DNA from: Tidjanibacter sp.
Lineage (GTDB): Bacteria > Bacteroidota > Bacteroidia > Bacteroidales > Rikenellaceae
Reading direction: 5' to 3'
Assembly: GCA_017503465.1 (NCBI GenBank)
Contig: JAFVSY010000111.1
Coordinates: 1 to 36,449, forward strand
Length of the DNA: 36,449 nt
Both the position numbers and the translations under genes were made by a program. The notes under the pieces were generated by a model. It did not search any database. It was not told the origin of the DNA and was given only the letters and a program-made list of their open reading frames with translations. Below are positions 27,259 through 35,274 of this stretch, one piece after another. Each line of letters opens with the position of its first letter. The stretch's first letter is position 1.

Positions 27259-27285
27259 AAACCTCCCCTTTCGTAGGGGAGGTTT
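27259..27285. repeat. Palindromic hairpin (REP-like or third terminator)
   Basis: AAACCTCCCCT (27259-27269) and AGGGGAGGTTT (27275-27285) are perfect complements with loop TTCGT. GC-rich palindromes of this look occur as dispersed intergenic repeats in Bacteroidales. Here it could also add to termination at the end of the minus-strand operon. From 27286 to 27399 I see nothing else. Confidence 0.55.
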
Positions 27286-27399
27286 ATTATTTCGCTCAAT
27301 ACTGCCAAAAAGTTTGATTCAATATAATCCAACAACCCTTTATAACGAGCGATGCAATGTGGCAGCATTGTGGAGCAAAATCACAACGTCAATCAACGA

Positions 27400-28737
27400 T
27401 TACCGTTTTGCTGGGGGCATTATCAGGTAACGGGAGCGAGGGAATGAGGCTATCCAACTAAGGTCCGAGTTGAGCGTATGGCGGTTGGGGCTCTTATAAG
27501 CACTCTCGTTATAGAGCATCCACAAGATGTGCCTGCTGAAATACTGTGGCAGTGTGGGCTTGCAGGCGTAGCCATCGGTAATAAGCAGTAGTCCGTCGTA
27601 CTTTCGGGCTTTGTGGAAGTAGTCCACCACGGGTTGAAAATCGGTGCCACCTCTACCGTGAGCCTCAATCTGTTTGGTGGCTTTCTTCAAGGTTACAAGG
27701 CTCTTGTCATAGACCTCCGTATCGAAAGTAACAACACCTATAGACTCAATGCCACACTTGAAGGTGCGATTTATGGCTGCCAGAGCCAACTCCGCCTGCC
27801 GAGTAGAGACCGAGCCACTGACATCGACCGCCACCAGCAGGTTGCACGTCATATCGCGCTTGCTGCCCATACACTCAAACCCATAGCGTCGCGAGGGCAG
27901 CATACGCGTCAGTCGGCGTTTGCTACCCAGCACCGAGGCACGAAACATCGAAAGAATGCGACGATAGTCAATCTTGACCACCAAGCCGCTCTTTATCAGT
28001 TCAACCATACCGCCCGGCATTGTACCCCACATATCCGACTCGACAATCTCGCCCACCACCTCTCGCATAATCTCCTGATTGAGCGCATCTTCCTCCCACA
28101 ATTCAGATTGCGAGGCGAGTTGTTCGGACGATGGTTGAGCCTGTGAGTTTTGCCCGCCATCTGCATCCTGACTTTCATTCTCGCGTGTACCCTCATTCTT
28201 ATCCTGACCGTCCTCACCTACGCTTTCATCATCGGAGCCTTTACCGGTATCCTCGCCATTGGAGGTGGCGTCATCTTCGGTTGGTTGGCCATTTTGTGGC
28301 GACTGCTCTTCATTCTTATCATCACCCTTGCCATCGGGTTTCGAATACTCTTCACGCAGCAGCGCATAGTACTCCTCGAAGCAGAGGTTGCGGTGGTTGA
28401 TAGGGCAAAACAGACGGTCGCCAACCGCATAGTTGTCGCCTATCACACAATTACTCGCCAGAGTCAGCACCTCTTTTTGTGCTTCTTCGGGCTGTCGCAT
28501 ATAGGGGTGCCCAAGCAGAATGCGAAACATCTCGTACCTCAACAATTCCTCGACCTCTTCCTCTCGGGTGGCCATTTGGGCGAGCAGAAGTGGGTTGTAC
28601 TCCACCCGCATTTGTCCCACCCTGAATGGCACCAGCATCTGCTCATTAGCCGTCAAACGATGTGAGAAGAGGATGGCAAACAGTGCCGGCTCAAAGAGAA
28701 ACCACTTGTTTGCGATATTTTGAAGTATTGGGGGCAT
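27400..28737 (-). CDS. VWA-domain protein, DUF2201/metallopeptidase-like, with degenerate HExxH
   Basis: A 445-residue protein. The N-terminal part (1-130) resembles the putative metallopeptidase domain that precedes VWA in DUF2201 proteins. Where HExxH is expected, however, it reads YEMFR (68-72) before ILLGHP, so both histidines are missing and it is probably not a peptidase. Residues about 134-215 are acidic, low-complexity linker. The C-terminal VWA domain has an intact MIDAS: DVSGS (305-309), GRGGTDF with T365, and LLITDG with D388. It ends PPAKR. MoxR ATPases typically act on VWA proteins as metal-dependent partners, and the MoxR gene stops 3 nt before this one. It is the last gene of the seven-gene operon. 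Confidence 0.8.
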   Translation of the reverse strand: MPPILQNIANKWFLFEPALFAILFSHRLTANEQMLVPFRVGQMRVEYNPLLLAQMATREEEVEELLRYEMFRILLGHPYMRQPEEAQKEVLTLASNCVIGDNYAVGDRLFCPINHRNLCFEEYYALLREEYSKPDGKGDDKNEEQSPQNGQPTEDDATSNGEDTGKGSDDESVGEDGQDKNEGTRENESQDADGGQNSQAQPSSEQLASQSELWEEDALNQEIMREVVGEIVESDMWGTMPGGMVELIKSGLVVKIDYRRILSMFRASVLGSKRRLTRMLPSRRYGFECMGSKRDMTCNLLVAVDVSGSVSTRQAELALAAINRTFKCGIESIGVVTFDTEVYDKSLVTLKKATKQIEAHGRGGTDFQPVVDYFHKARKYDGLLLITDGYACKPTLPQYFSRHILWMLYNESAYKSPNRHTLNSDLSWIASFPRSRYLIMPPAKR

Positions 28738-28740
28738 AGG

Positions 28741-29799
28741 CTATAGGGATTTCAGAAATTCGGTAATTAGTTGAAAACACTTGGGGTTTTTGGTCATCAT
28801 ATAGATATTGGCCTTTGTGTAATTGTTGTTCTCATAGAGGCTACTGAAGTGCGCCATTGCCTCACGTCGCTCGATGGCAAGCCATTGCAGGTATTTTTGC
28901 AGACTTTCGTCCATCTTTTTTGTGAGTTTTGTAGCCGCTTCGAGATAGCAGTATATGCGCTCGTTGAGGATTGCAAGGTGGTGTACCTCATAGCTTGCAA
29001 CTATGTTTTGCACCTTATCAAACGAGGCGAGGAGCTCTTCAGCCGAGAGTACTTGATCGTTGCTGATGCTGGCCACAAATGCAGCGGTGGCTTTGGCCCC
29101 CACAATACCTGCAATTATCTTGCGGACCACGCCCTCAATCTTGTCCACCCCTTTGATTACATCCGACACTCGCTCCCACGCACGTCTGTCGGGGCTCTTT
29201 TCGAGCGACGAGGAACCCTCCTCAACGGGAGTTGAGTCGAGCATATTGTTGTCGGACTGAATGAATTTTATGACACGAGGGTCTACCCCTTTTGTGGTTG
29301 CCCAGAAGAGCCAATCGGAGGCTGTTGGGGCAAAGGTGTAGATGTTAAAGCGCGACACGAGGGCGGGGTCGAGGTCGGTCAGCTGATACTCGTCGCCATC
29401 GTTTACGGCTGCAATGATGCGGCTACCTTCGGGCAGATGGCGCCCTGCCAAACAACGATTTAGGGCCAAGTCCATAATTGTTTGCAGAATCTCGGGGCGT
29501 GCACGGTTGAGCTCATCGAGAAACAATACTATGGGTTTGCCGTCGATGGGGAACCAATATGGGGGCATAAATTCGGTCTGCCCCGTAGCCTCGTTCTTGT
29601 GGGGCAGACCAATCAGGTCGCCCGGGTCGCTCATCTGCCCCAAAAAGAGGGTTACGACTCTCTGCCCACGCGAGGCAAAGTGGTCGGTGAGTATTTGCGA
29701 CTTACCTATGCCGTGCTTGCCGGCAAGCATTATGTTCTGGTGGGCAGGAGTGCTCTCCACCACACTCACGAGTTCTTTTGCTGTAATTTTGATATTCAT
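28741..29799 (-). CDS. MoxR-type AAA+ ATPase
   Basis: A 352-residue AAA+ ATPase of the MoxR/RavA-like group. Walker A is GKHGIGKS (27-34), Walker B is VLFLDELNRA with D95-E96, sensor 1 is N133 in AAVNDGDEY, and an arginine-finger candidate is R150 (ALVSRF). The segment DPGDLIGLPHK after Walker A and the Walker B sequence match other MoxR proteins. The C-terminal third is helical. These ATPases remodel or activate VWA partner proteins, and a VWA gene follows 3 nt later. It lies 15 nt after the 232-residue unknown. Confidence 0.88.
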   Translation of the reverse strand: MNIKITAKELVSVVESTPAHQNIMLAGKHGIGKSQILTDHFASRGQRVVTLFLGQMSDPGDLIGLPHKNEATGQTEFMPPYWFPIDGKPIVLFLDELNRARPEILQTIMDLALNRCLAGRHLPEGSRIIAAVNDGDEYQLTDLDPALVSRFNIYTFAPTASDWLFWATTKGVDPRVIKFIQSDNNMLDSTPVEEGSSSLEKSPDRRAWERVSDVIKGVDKIEGVVRKIIAGIVGAKATAAFVASISNDQVLSAEELLASFDKVQNIVASYEVHHLAILNERIYCYLEAATKLTKKMDESLQKYLQWLAIERREAMAHFSSLYENNNYTKANIYMMTKNPKCFQLITEFLKSL

Positions 29800-29814
29800 A
29801 TAGTTATCCCTTTT

Positions 29815-30513
29815 TTATGCCACATTGGTTAATTGAGCGCTGGCTTGGGTGGTCAGCCGTCCCCGCTTGAATTGCTTGACCTCCAACGCATCGGCAGCAA
29901 TGGTGGGAAGCATCTCGACAAAGAGAGGTAATTCTTTTTCGGCAAAGTGGAAGTCAAACTTTATACCCTCATAAACAAATGAGATTCTCACCTCTTTGTA
30001 GTCGCCATAATCCCCTTCTTTGTATGTGGGGTAGTCGATATAGTCGTTGGAAATGTTCATCTTCGAGAGCACCCCATTGAGCAGGTCATAGTAGGTTTGT
30101 TCCTTCATCTTTCGATACTTCTGCCACGAAGCAACTTTGACAACGTGTTCTTGGTAGAGCGAGGGGTTATCGACCATCTCCAACACCTGCTCGACAATCC
30201 ATCGACGCTTGTCTGCCTGATTCAACCACCCCAATTTCAGGTGGTAGAGAGTTTGTTTGTTGCGACAATCCACCAACTCCAAATCGTCATACGAGATGCG
30301 CAGTTCAAGTCCACTGCCATCTTGTAGTGTCTGAAATTGCAACCACTCCACCCCCTCCCCATTCGTATTGAGCCATTTGCGGTAGGGACCTTTGCGGAAG
30401 TAGAGCATAAACGAAAGTGCATTTTCGTCGGGCAAGGAGAATTTTCGTCTATCTGCTTGGTCAGATACATACTCCAATTTCTCTCTAACGGGAATATAAT
30501 TTACGGTTATCAT
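29815..30513 (-). CDS. Hypothetical protein in the MoxR/VWA/ligase operon
   Basis: A 232-residue cytoplasmic protein with no signal peptide or membrane helix; I do not recognise its family. It begins MITVNYIPVREKLEYVSDQ and mixes beta-rich stretches (WLQFQTLQDGSGLELRISYD) with helical ones (RRWIVEQVLEMVDN). The last part carries VRISFVYEGIKFDFHFAEKE. It is densely charged and soluble. It lies 6 nt after the gene at 30520-31146 and 15 nt before the MoxR gene, so it is very likely co-translated with them and could be a substrate or adaptor of the ATPase. No catalytic motif stands out. Confidence 0.75.
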   Translation of the reverse strand: MITVNYIPVREKLEYVSDQADRRKFSLPDENALSFMLYFRKGPYRKWLNTNGEGVEWLQFQTLQDGSGLELRISYDDLELVDCRNKQTLYHLKLGWLNQADKRRWIVEQVLEMVDNPSLYQEHVVKVASWQKYRKMKEQTYYDLLNGVLSKMNISNDYIDYPTYKEGDYGDYKEVRISFVYEGIKFDFHFAEKELPLFVEMLPTIAADALEVKQFKRGRLTTQASAQLTNVA

Positions 30514-30519
30514 CGGCTA

Positions 30520-31146
30520 TCATATTTTTATTACTGCATTAAACTTACTGTACTTTTCGAGCAGGTGTTTGTACTCGATTGCGTAGTGAGCCATACTTTC
30601 GAAAGCACTCTCTTGGGAGCTGGCAAAGAAGGCAAAGATGAGGTACATACCCTTGTCCAACTTCACCTCTACATTCCCCCTCCACGGCAATGAAGTGGCA
30701 TTTATGAAGACTTCGTAGCGCAGTCCACTACCCTTAGCCTTTGCGGCAAACAAATCTGTGTAGTGCTGTTTCAACTGTTGAACGTCCACCCTTTCTCTTG
30801 TCTTACCAACCATTGTATCAATTGCCAATTTGGTGGCCTCGATTGCCCCTTCAAGCGTTTTGAAAGGGAGTCGGGTGCTATTGAGGCTTATTCTCACAGC
30901 TCCATTTTCGAGGCGTATGTACTCCATTGAGGTTTGGTACTCAAAACTGACAAAATTTATTATGGCGCAACTATCGTATCGTTTGAAATCGACATACTTA
31001 TAGTACTCCGACTTCTCCAACCACGACCAATACCCCTCCATCGTGAAGGGTGTGCCCTGCGACGAGGCAGCAGCTTTGGTGCAGATGCTAACCAATGTAT
31101 TGAGCTCCCTTTTTGACGGGAGCAATTGAATCTTTATCGACTTCAT
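30520..31146 (-). CDS. Hypothetical protein in the MoxR/VWA/ligase operon
   Basis: A 208-residue soluble protein of unrecognised family, starting MKSIKIQLLPSKRELNTLVS. It contains YWSWLEKSEYYKYVDFKRYD and, later, LRYEVFINATSLPWRGNVEV followed by DKGMYLIFAFFAS. The mixture of strands and amphipathic helices resembles a two-domain alpha/beta fold, but nothing identifies an active site. It follows the ligase-like gene by 12 nt and precedes the 232-residue unknown by 6 nt. Size and charge are similar to the next gene, so the two could form a complex (inference). Confidence 0.75.
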   Translation of the reverse strand: MKSIKIQLLPSKRELNTLVSICTKAAASSQGTPFTMEGYWSWLEKSEYYKYVDFKRYDSCAIINFVSFEYQTSMEYIRLENGAVRISLNSTRLPFKTLEGAIEATKLAIDTMVGKTRERVDVQQLKQHYTDLFAAKAKGSGLRYEVFINATSLPWRGNVEVKLDKGMYLIFAFFASSQESAFESMAHYAIEYKHLLEKYSKFNAVIKI

Positions 31147-31158
31147 CTTCGCGTGGTA

Positions 31159-32532
31159 TTACTGTACAACTTCACTCCAACCCTTCTTCACACCGGCAGC
31201 CACAAACTCCTCGGCGAGGGCCATTATCTGCTTTTTGTTAGACGATACCCTGATGTCGCGTTTGAGGGGCTCTTTCCTTCCTGCACTGAAATCAGTGAGG
31301 TGGAATACATAGGCAGGGAAGCGACCTGTCTGCTCCTTGTTTGTTTTCCAGACCACAAACTTCTGCACCATCATCTTCTCGCCCTCACCCTTGGTGAATA
31401 CTCGGCGATAGATCACCTGCGATTCGGGCAGTTCCTTATAACTCACAGCCTCTTGGGTGGAGAAGGGGCAGATGTCGGTAATTTGCCTCAGGCGGATAGA
31501 CTCCTCGCACATCTCCTTGTCATCCCTCAGGTAGAGGATGCTGATGTGGTGGGCCGATACTCCCGGGGTGGAGGCCTCAACGGTGTAGCCCTCCTCGTCG
31601 GTGTAGCGCAAGAGGGTGTTCATCTTCGCCTTGCCATACGAGTCCTCGGCCAAAAAGTCGCCCACCATCAACTCTACGATATACTCGGGACGCACCATCT
31701 GGAATGCCACATTGCGCGAGTCGGTCTCGATGTAGTTGCTCTGTGTGGCAAGTGGCGAGAGCAGCTTGTAGAGCTCTTTTCGCTGCTGAGTACCGATGCC
31801 CGAGCCCGTCACGGCAAACTGCTGCAAGAGTCCGTCGGGGCGCATCACTGCAACCATAATATCCCTCACGGCATCATCGTTGGGTGCATCCCTTACGGTG
31901 TAGCCCACAATGGCGGCATCAATGGTGTGGTGGGGTTTAATCTTGTAGGACATAAAGGAGTTGATGCGCACCACAACACCCTCGGCACCCTCCTCGGTAA
32001 CCCACTGATTGTAGATCTCCGCCAGCTCGACATTTGTGGCAGCCTCGCGCGCCTCAACGGGGTGCACGCGCTCGCCAGAGAAGATTTTTTGGATGGTAGC
32101 GAGTTTCTCGCGATAGTCGGGGCTCACCTTCTGGTCATCGAGGTCAACGAGGTCGAAGATTGCCAATTTCAGGCGGTCATGGAGCGACTCATCGGCAACC
32201 GCTCGCGAAACATCAAATACCCTCTCACGCCCCGAAGAACTCAAGACTGCGTAGAGTTCGCCCACAGCTGTGGCACTCCTCAGACCTGCTCGCTCCACCA
32301 GAGCAGCAAACTCTTTGAGGCAGGGCAGGTCGCGCAACTCGGCACCCGAAGTGGAGAATGCAGCCACCTCGCCATCGCGATAGAAAAGCATCTGCATCGT
32401 TCCATCAATCTTGCGTGTTACGCAATAGTTGCCACCTTCGAGGTCTTTAATGCAACTACCGTCAATCAGGATAAAAGAGCTGGAAATCTGTCGTTTGTAA
32501 CTCTTTGCGAGTTCGGAAAAGTTGTTCTTCAT
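31159..32532 (-). CDS. ATP-dependent polynucleotide ligase-like nucleotidyltransferase
   Basis: A 457-residue protein that carries the motif series of the ATP-dependent DNA/RNA ligase superfamily. Motif I is KIDG (K41, the expected adenylated lysine), motif III is AVGELYAV (E92), IIIa is AIFDLVDLD (124-132), motif IV is EGVVVR (184-189), and motif V is YKIKPHHTIDAAIVGY (K197, K199). An OB-fold-like part follows (MVAVMRPDGLLQQFAV, TGSGIGTQQRKELYKLL). About 130 further residues are unassigned. The start is the ATG at 32530-32532, 4 nt after the preceding stop; a longer open frame to 32637 overlaps the upstream gene and is rejected. Replicative ligases in Bacteroidetes are NAD-dependent, so this is accessory, perhaps for DNA or RNA repair. 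DNA versus RNA preference is not readable. Confidence 0.7.
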   Translation of the reverse strand: MKNNFSELAKSYKRQISSSFILIDGSCIKDLEGGNYCVTRKIDGTMQMLFYRDGEVAAFSTSGAELRDLPCLKEFAALVERAGLRSATAVGELYAVLSSSGRERVFDVSRAVADESLHDRLKLAIFDLVDLDDQKVSPDYREKLATIQKIFSGERVHPVEAREAATNVELAEIYNQWVTEEGAEGVVVRINSFMSYKIKPHHTIDAAIVGYTVRDAPNDDAVRDIMVAVMRPDGLLQQFAVTGSGIGTQQRKELYKLLSPLATQSNYIETDSRNVAFQMVRPEYIVELMVGDFLAEDSYGKAKMNTLLRYTDEEGYTVEASTPGVSAHHISILYLRDDKEMCEESIRLRQITDICPFSTQEAVSYKELPESQVIYRRVFTKGEGEKMMVQKFVVWKTNKEQTGRFPAYVFHLTDFSAGRKEPLKRDIRVSSNKKQIMALAEEFVAAGVKKGWSEVVQ

Positions 32533-32536
32533 AGTT

Positions 32537-33232
32537 CTACAAGGTTTTAAGTTCAAGATTTGTAAGGTGAATAATAAGGCAGTACTTCTCGCCCTCGATG
32601 CGCCCCTCGAGGAAGGCTCGGTAGGGAGTGCCGCCACGGTTAATTACGATTGGACCAACCCCTTTGGGGCCTGCACCCACAAGCATAACACTCCGTTTGT
32701 CGGCGAGTTGCTTGGCCATATCGTAGAGGAAGTCATAGGTCAGACCGTTGATGTGCTTAATCTGGTATTTGCGCGAGAAGACAAACATCCTTGCAGCCTT
32801 TTCGATGGGTATCAGTTTGCCGGTCCAGCGCAGGGGAATGTCGGTGTTGATGTTCGACTCCACATCCTCGAAGGGGTGCACATCTTTCTCCTCGCCTTCG
32901 GGCGTGAACACAACCTCCTCGCGATTGACACGATAGGAGATGGAGTTGTCGTCGGCAATGAAAATCTTGCGCACCCCCGACAGATACATACCCACTCGCT
33001 CAAAGTCAATCTCGGGGTCGGAGGTTACAAGATTGGTGGCGAAGTTCTCGACTGACCCTGCCTCGCCAACAAGTGTGGACAGTTCGGTTGCGAGAGTTGA
33101 TTTAAGGAATCGGGCGTTGGTATAGTCGCCACCACCACGAAGCACGGTGCGAATGTCGCTCTTTTCGCGTTTCTGCTCAAAGCCCACTTGGGCATTGCGG
33201 CTCTTGTCGTTTGATAGGTTAATTGCTCTCAT
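32537..33232 (-). CDS. Hypothetical protein in the MoxR/VWA/ligase operon
   Basis: A 231-residue soluble protein of unrecognised family. It starts MRAINLSNDKSRNAQVGFEQ, a polar, Asn/Lys/Arg-rich beginning. Later parts include WTGKLIPIEKAARMFVFSRK and a glycine-rich stretch VMLVGAGPKGVGPIVINRGG near the C-terminus, which is not a standard nucleotide-binding loop. The end (CLIIHLTNLELKTL) looks like beta strands. It lies 3 nt after the first operon gene and 4 nt before the ligase-like gene, which indicates tight co-expression. A role as nucleic-acid-binding or scaffold partner is possible but not shown. Confidence 0.75.
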   Translation of the reverse strand: MRAINLSNDKSRNAQVGFEQKREKSDIRTVLRGGGDYTNARFLKSTLATELSTLVGEAGSVENFATNLVTSDPEIDFERVGMYLSGVRKIFIADDNSISYRVNREEVVFTPEGEEKDVHPFEDVESNINTDIPLRWTGKLIPIEKAARMFVFSRKYQIKHINGLTYDFLYDMAKQLADKRSVMLVGAGPKGVGPIVINRGGTPYRAFLEGRIEGEKYCLIIHLTNLELKTL

Positions 33233-33235
33233 AGG

Positions 33236-33838
33236 CTACATCATACTAAAATCAAGTTCATCTTCATCAATATCAATATCTTCCACTTCGGTCAGCACAC
33301 CCTCATCTTCAAGGCCGATGAAGTCGAACTGCATAGGCTCGCCAGCAATGAGATATGGGGTTGTCCCGTTGGTGAGCAAGAAGGCTGTGAACCTCTCAAA
33401 GCCACCCTTGTAACTAAAGTCAAAGGTGTAGATGTCGCCGCCCAGCAGAGAATTTAGTGCGGCACCCTGTTCACCGGTGAGTTGGTAGACTGTCGAAACT
33501 CGCAGATTCATCAACTCCTCCACCGTCGCCTTGCGGGTTAGTTCGATGGGGTTGTCGAACGATGAAGGGGTTGCAACGGCTTCGGAGCCATCGGCGTGAA
33601 CGGCAACGAGGTCAGCCTTTTCGAGCCACAGCCCATCTTCGCCGAGCATACCGATTTTGGTCGCCCCCTTTGGAATGATAATCTGACCGCTCTGGTCCAA
33701 TCCCGCTTGTCGACATAGCACCCCTTCGGGTGTCGTTACTCGGGCTTCGGTCCAGCCATAGAGCTTTTTGCGCTCCAACTTGACAGGTGCAAGGTCTATG
33801 CTCTCTCCACCTATCCTAAAATTTAGACTTCTACACAT
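33236..33838 (-). CDS. Hypothetical protein, first gene of the MoxR/VWA/ligase operon
   Basis: A 200-residue soluble protein. Its body appears beta-rich (RKKLYGWTEARVTTPEG, IIIPKGATKIGMLGEDGLWL), with TVYQLTGEQGAALNSLL and YTFDFSYKGGFERFTAFLL later. The C-terminus is strongly acidic (EVEDIDIDEDELDFSMM). I have the impression of a widespread but uncharacterised family and cannot name it. It is the promoter-proximal gene of the seven-gene operon. The predicted promoter at 33963-34004 leaves a leader of roughly 115-120 nt. Only 3 nt separate it from the next gene. Confidence 0.72.
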   Translation of the reverse strand: MCRSLNFRIGGESIDLAPVKLERKKLYGWTEARVTTPEGVLCRQAGLDQSGQIIIPKGATKIGMLGEDGLWLEKADLVAVHADGSEAVATPSSFDNPIELTRKATVEELMNLRVSTVYQLTGEQGAALNSLLGGDIYTFDFSYKGGFERFTAFLLTNGTTPYLIAGEPMQFDFIGLEDEGVLTEVEDIDIDEDELDFSMM

Positions 33839-33962
33839 AGCGATACATTATTGAATTATTATATGATTGTTGTGATTTCGTATGTTCGGAGAGATAAGGC
33901 GACAAATGAGAATGAAGGGGCCACCTCAAATAAAATGATTTCTTCTTCCCCTTTTTCGAAAA

Positions 33963-34004
33963 CAAATGTACTATAGACGTACGCCAAATTGTGGCAGAGG
34001 TTGG
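33963..34004 (-). promoter_or_regulatory. Promoter of the seven-gene operon (shared motif, copy a)
   Basis: Read on the minus strand: CAACCTCTGCCACAA, then TTTGGC with TTTG at 33988-33985, 14 nt, then TACATTTG (33970-33963), a perfect TAnnTTTG box. GCCA-N5-TGGC forms an inverted repeat overlapping the TTTG. The upstream 21 bases agree with copy b (35782-35822) at 19 positions. Leader to the start codon at 33838 is about 115-120 nt and holds no obvious further gene. Confidence 0.7.
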
Positions 34005-34029
34005 AGGAGTAAAATTTTTTATGCCATTT

Positions 34030-34072
34030 TTTTGCCTATGCTTTAGGTTGGCACAGGTGGCCGTTATCTTTG
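34030..34072 (+). promoter_or_regulatory. Promoter of the 34118 unit (shared motif, copy c)
   Basis: TTGCCTATGCTTTAG leads into GTTGGCACAG (GTTG at 34047-34050), then 14 nt from the end of GTTG to TATCTTTG (34065-34072), a perfect TAnnTTTG. CCTATGC and GTTGGCACAG are identical to copy b at 35782-35822, in the same register. The start codon at 34118 is 45 nt after the box. Confidence 0.7.
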
Positions 34073-34117
34073 TTGTCAGAACTTGTATTTATGTTTTAAC
34101 TCAAAAAACTTGAAACT

Positions 34118-34711
34118 ATGGCTAATATTTGTTGCTCGCAGTATGTTGTCGAGGGCGAAATGTCCGAACTGAAAGACCTTTACGAAAAAATGAAGTCCTT
34201 GGAGGAGGGAACTGCTCCCGTTGTTGATGCCGCAGAGGACAACACTTGGGTTGCAAACCTGATAAACTTACTTGGTGGAGATTGGGAAAACCTCGAATGC
34301 AGGGGTAGCTTCTACGAGGTCAAGCTGGACGAAGAGAGGGGGCTCTTGACCTATAATATCGAATCAAAATGGATCGAACTTGACGAGGTGCGCGATTTCA
34401 TAAGTGAGCAATATCCTTCGCTGACTATCTATTTCCGCACTGAGGAGCCCGGATGTGATATTTTTGAGACCAACGACCTCGAAAGCAAATATTTTGAGCG
34501 ACACAAGGTAAGTTACTACAATGTTGATTGGGAGCGAGTGGAGTTGTACTTCTTCACACAGGAGGAGATGTTTGCCAAAATGAACGAACTGATGGATGTG
34601 AATGTCGGCTCGATTGAAGAGATGCTGCGCGAGTTTGAGGACTACAACTCGGACAGCGATGTCGAACTGTGCTACAACTACTTCGAGAAGCCCTCACCAA
34701 ATCTCTTTTAA
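34118..34711 (+). CDS. Hypothetical acidic protein (possibly DUF1281/Api92-like)
   Basis: A 197-residue soluble acidic protein starting MANICCSQYVVEGEMSELKD. The 'MAN.C...yVv.G' opening followed by a helix recalls the ferredoxin-like DUF1281/Api92 proteins that begin MANWC; this is a weak resemblance only. Further on are RGSFYEVKLDEERGLLTYNI, an ESKW-type strand and YPSLTIYFRTEEPGCDIFET, and the C-terminus is very acidic (REFEDYNSDSDVELCYNYFE). No catalytic motif is seen. It is driven by a promoter that matches those of the flanking minus-strand units, so it probably belongs to the same regulon. The next, frameshifted gene starts 26 nt downstream. Confidence 0.75.
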   Translation: MANICCSQYVVEGEMSELKDLYEKMKSLEEGTAPVVDAAEDNTWVANLINLLGGDWENLECRGSFYEVKLDEERGLLTYNIESKWIELDEVRDFISEQYPSLTIYFRTEEPGCDIFETNDLESKYFERHKVSYYNVDWERVELYFFTQEEMFAKMNELMDVNVGSIEEMLREFEDYNSDSDVELCYNYFEKPSPNLF

Positions 34712-34737
34712 TCCCCATTTACCACAAATAGTTGATT

Positions 34738-35248
34738 ATGGAACAAAAACTTTCAACGAAAGCGCAGAGGGTGTTGGAGAGGTGTGGCTACCGCATTATC
34801 ATCGACCCCATACCTGCACGACGGCTCCTTTTGGCACGAGAGCAGGGCATCGAGCATTGAGGATACGGAGGGCGTGTTGGAACCATTTATGGGGCGCGAG
34901 GAGAGTGAGTGCCGATTTAGGGTTGGCGACTTGGTGGAGGTGTTGAGGGGCGATATGGTTACTTTGGAGGTAGTCCACGCCCTGCCGCCCTCCCCTGCGC
35001 GGGTTGAAGAGATACAACACAAGACTGCCAACGCCTATGCCCAAGAACTCCCCGAAGCCCATTTGCAACGCCTCTGCGGGCTTGACTACTCCGATGACTC
35101 CTACGTCACGCTTGATGGAAGCGAGAGCTATATGGCAAACCACTCACACCCTCTGACCACCCAGCTTTTCCCCGTAAGGCTAAAAGTTCCTCAACGCATA
35201 TGTGTTAAATTTTACAATTCTATCTCCCTCGAAGAGGGCACTCGCTGA
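34738..35248 (+). pseudogene. Frameshifted hypothetical gene
   Basis: ATG at 34738 opens a frame (MEQKLSTKAQRVLERCGYRI, then IDPIPARRLLLAREQGIEH) that stops at TGA 34858-34860. Good coding sequence continues in the +1 frame as EDTEGVLEPFMGREESECRF, then RVGDLVEVLRGDMVTLEVVH, to 35248. Skipping one T in CATTGAGG would join them into one protein of about 170 residues. I therefore read it as a single gene broken by a one-base change or a sequencing error. Alternatively the downstream part starts independently at GTG 34784 or ATG 34889. Family is unknown. It shares the transcript with the gene ending at 34711 and ends before a terminator. Confidence 0.6.
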
Positions 35249-35274
35249 TTTTCTGTAACCATCACCCTCACACG

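Noticed and set aside
31126..32550. Long plus-strand open frame of 474 codons
   Set aside because: It lies opposite the ligase-like gene, has no recognisable domain, and its composition (His/Leu/Val-rich) is that of an antisense shadow; the minus strand carries a full set of ligase motifs.
32533..32637. 35-residue N-terminal extension of the ligase-like protein
   Set aside because: It would overlap the 3' end of the upstream gene; the inner ATG lies 4 nt after that gene's stop, as expected in this tight operon.
34047..34072. Sigma-54 promoter suggested by TTGGCAC
   Set aside because: There is no TTGCA/T element at the required distance, while a perfect TAnnTTTG box is present; the TTGGC is explained by the shared composite motif.
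34850..34862. Programmed +1 frameshift like that of prfB
   Set aside because: The codon before TGA is CAT, and slipping onto ATT would leave the His tRNA badly paired; no upstream Shine-Dalgarno-like stimulator is seen. Mutation or sequencing error is more likely.
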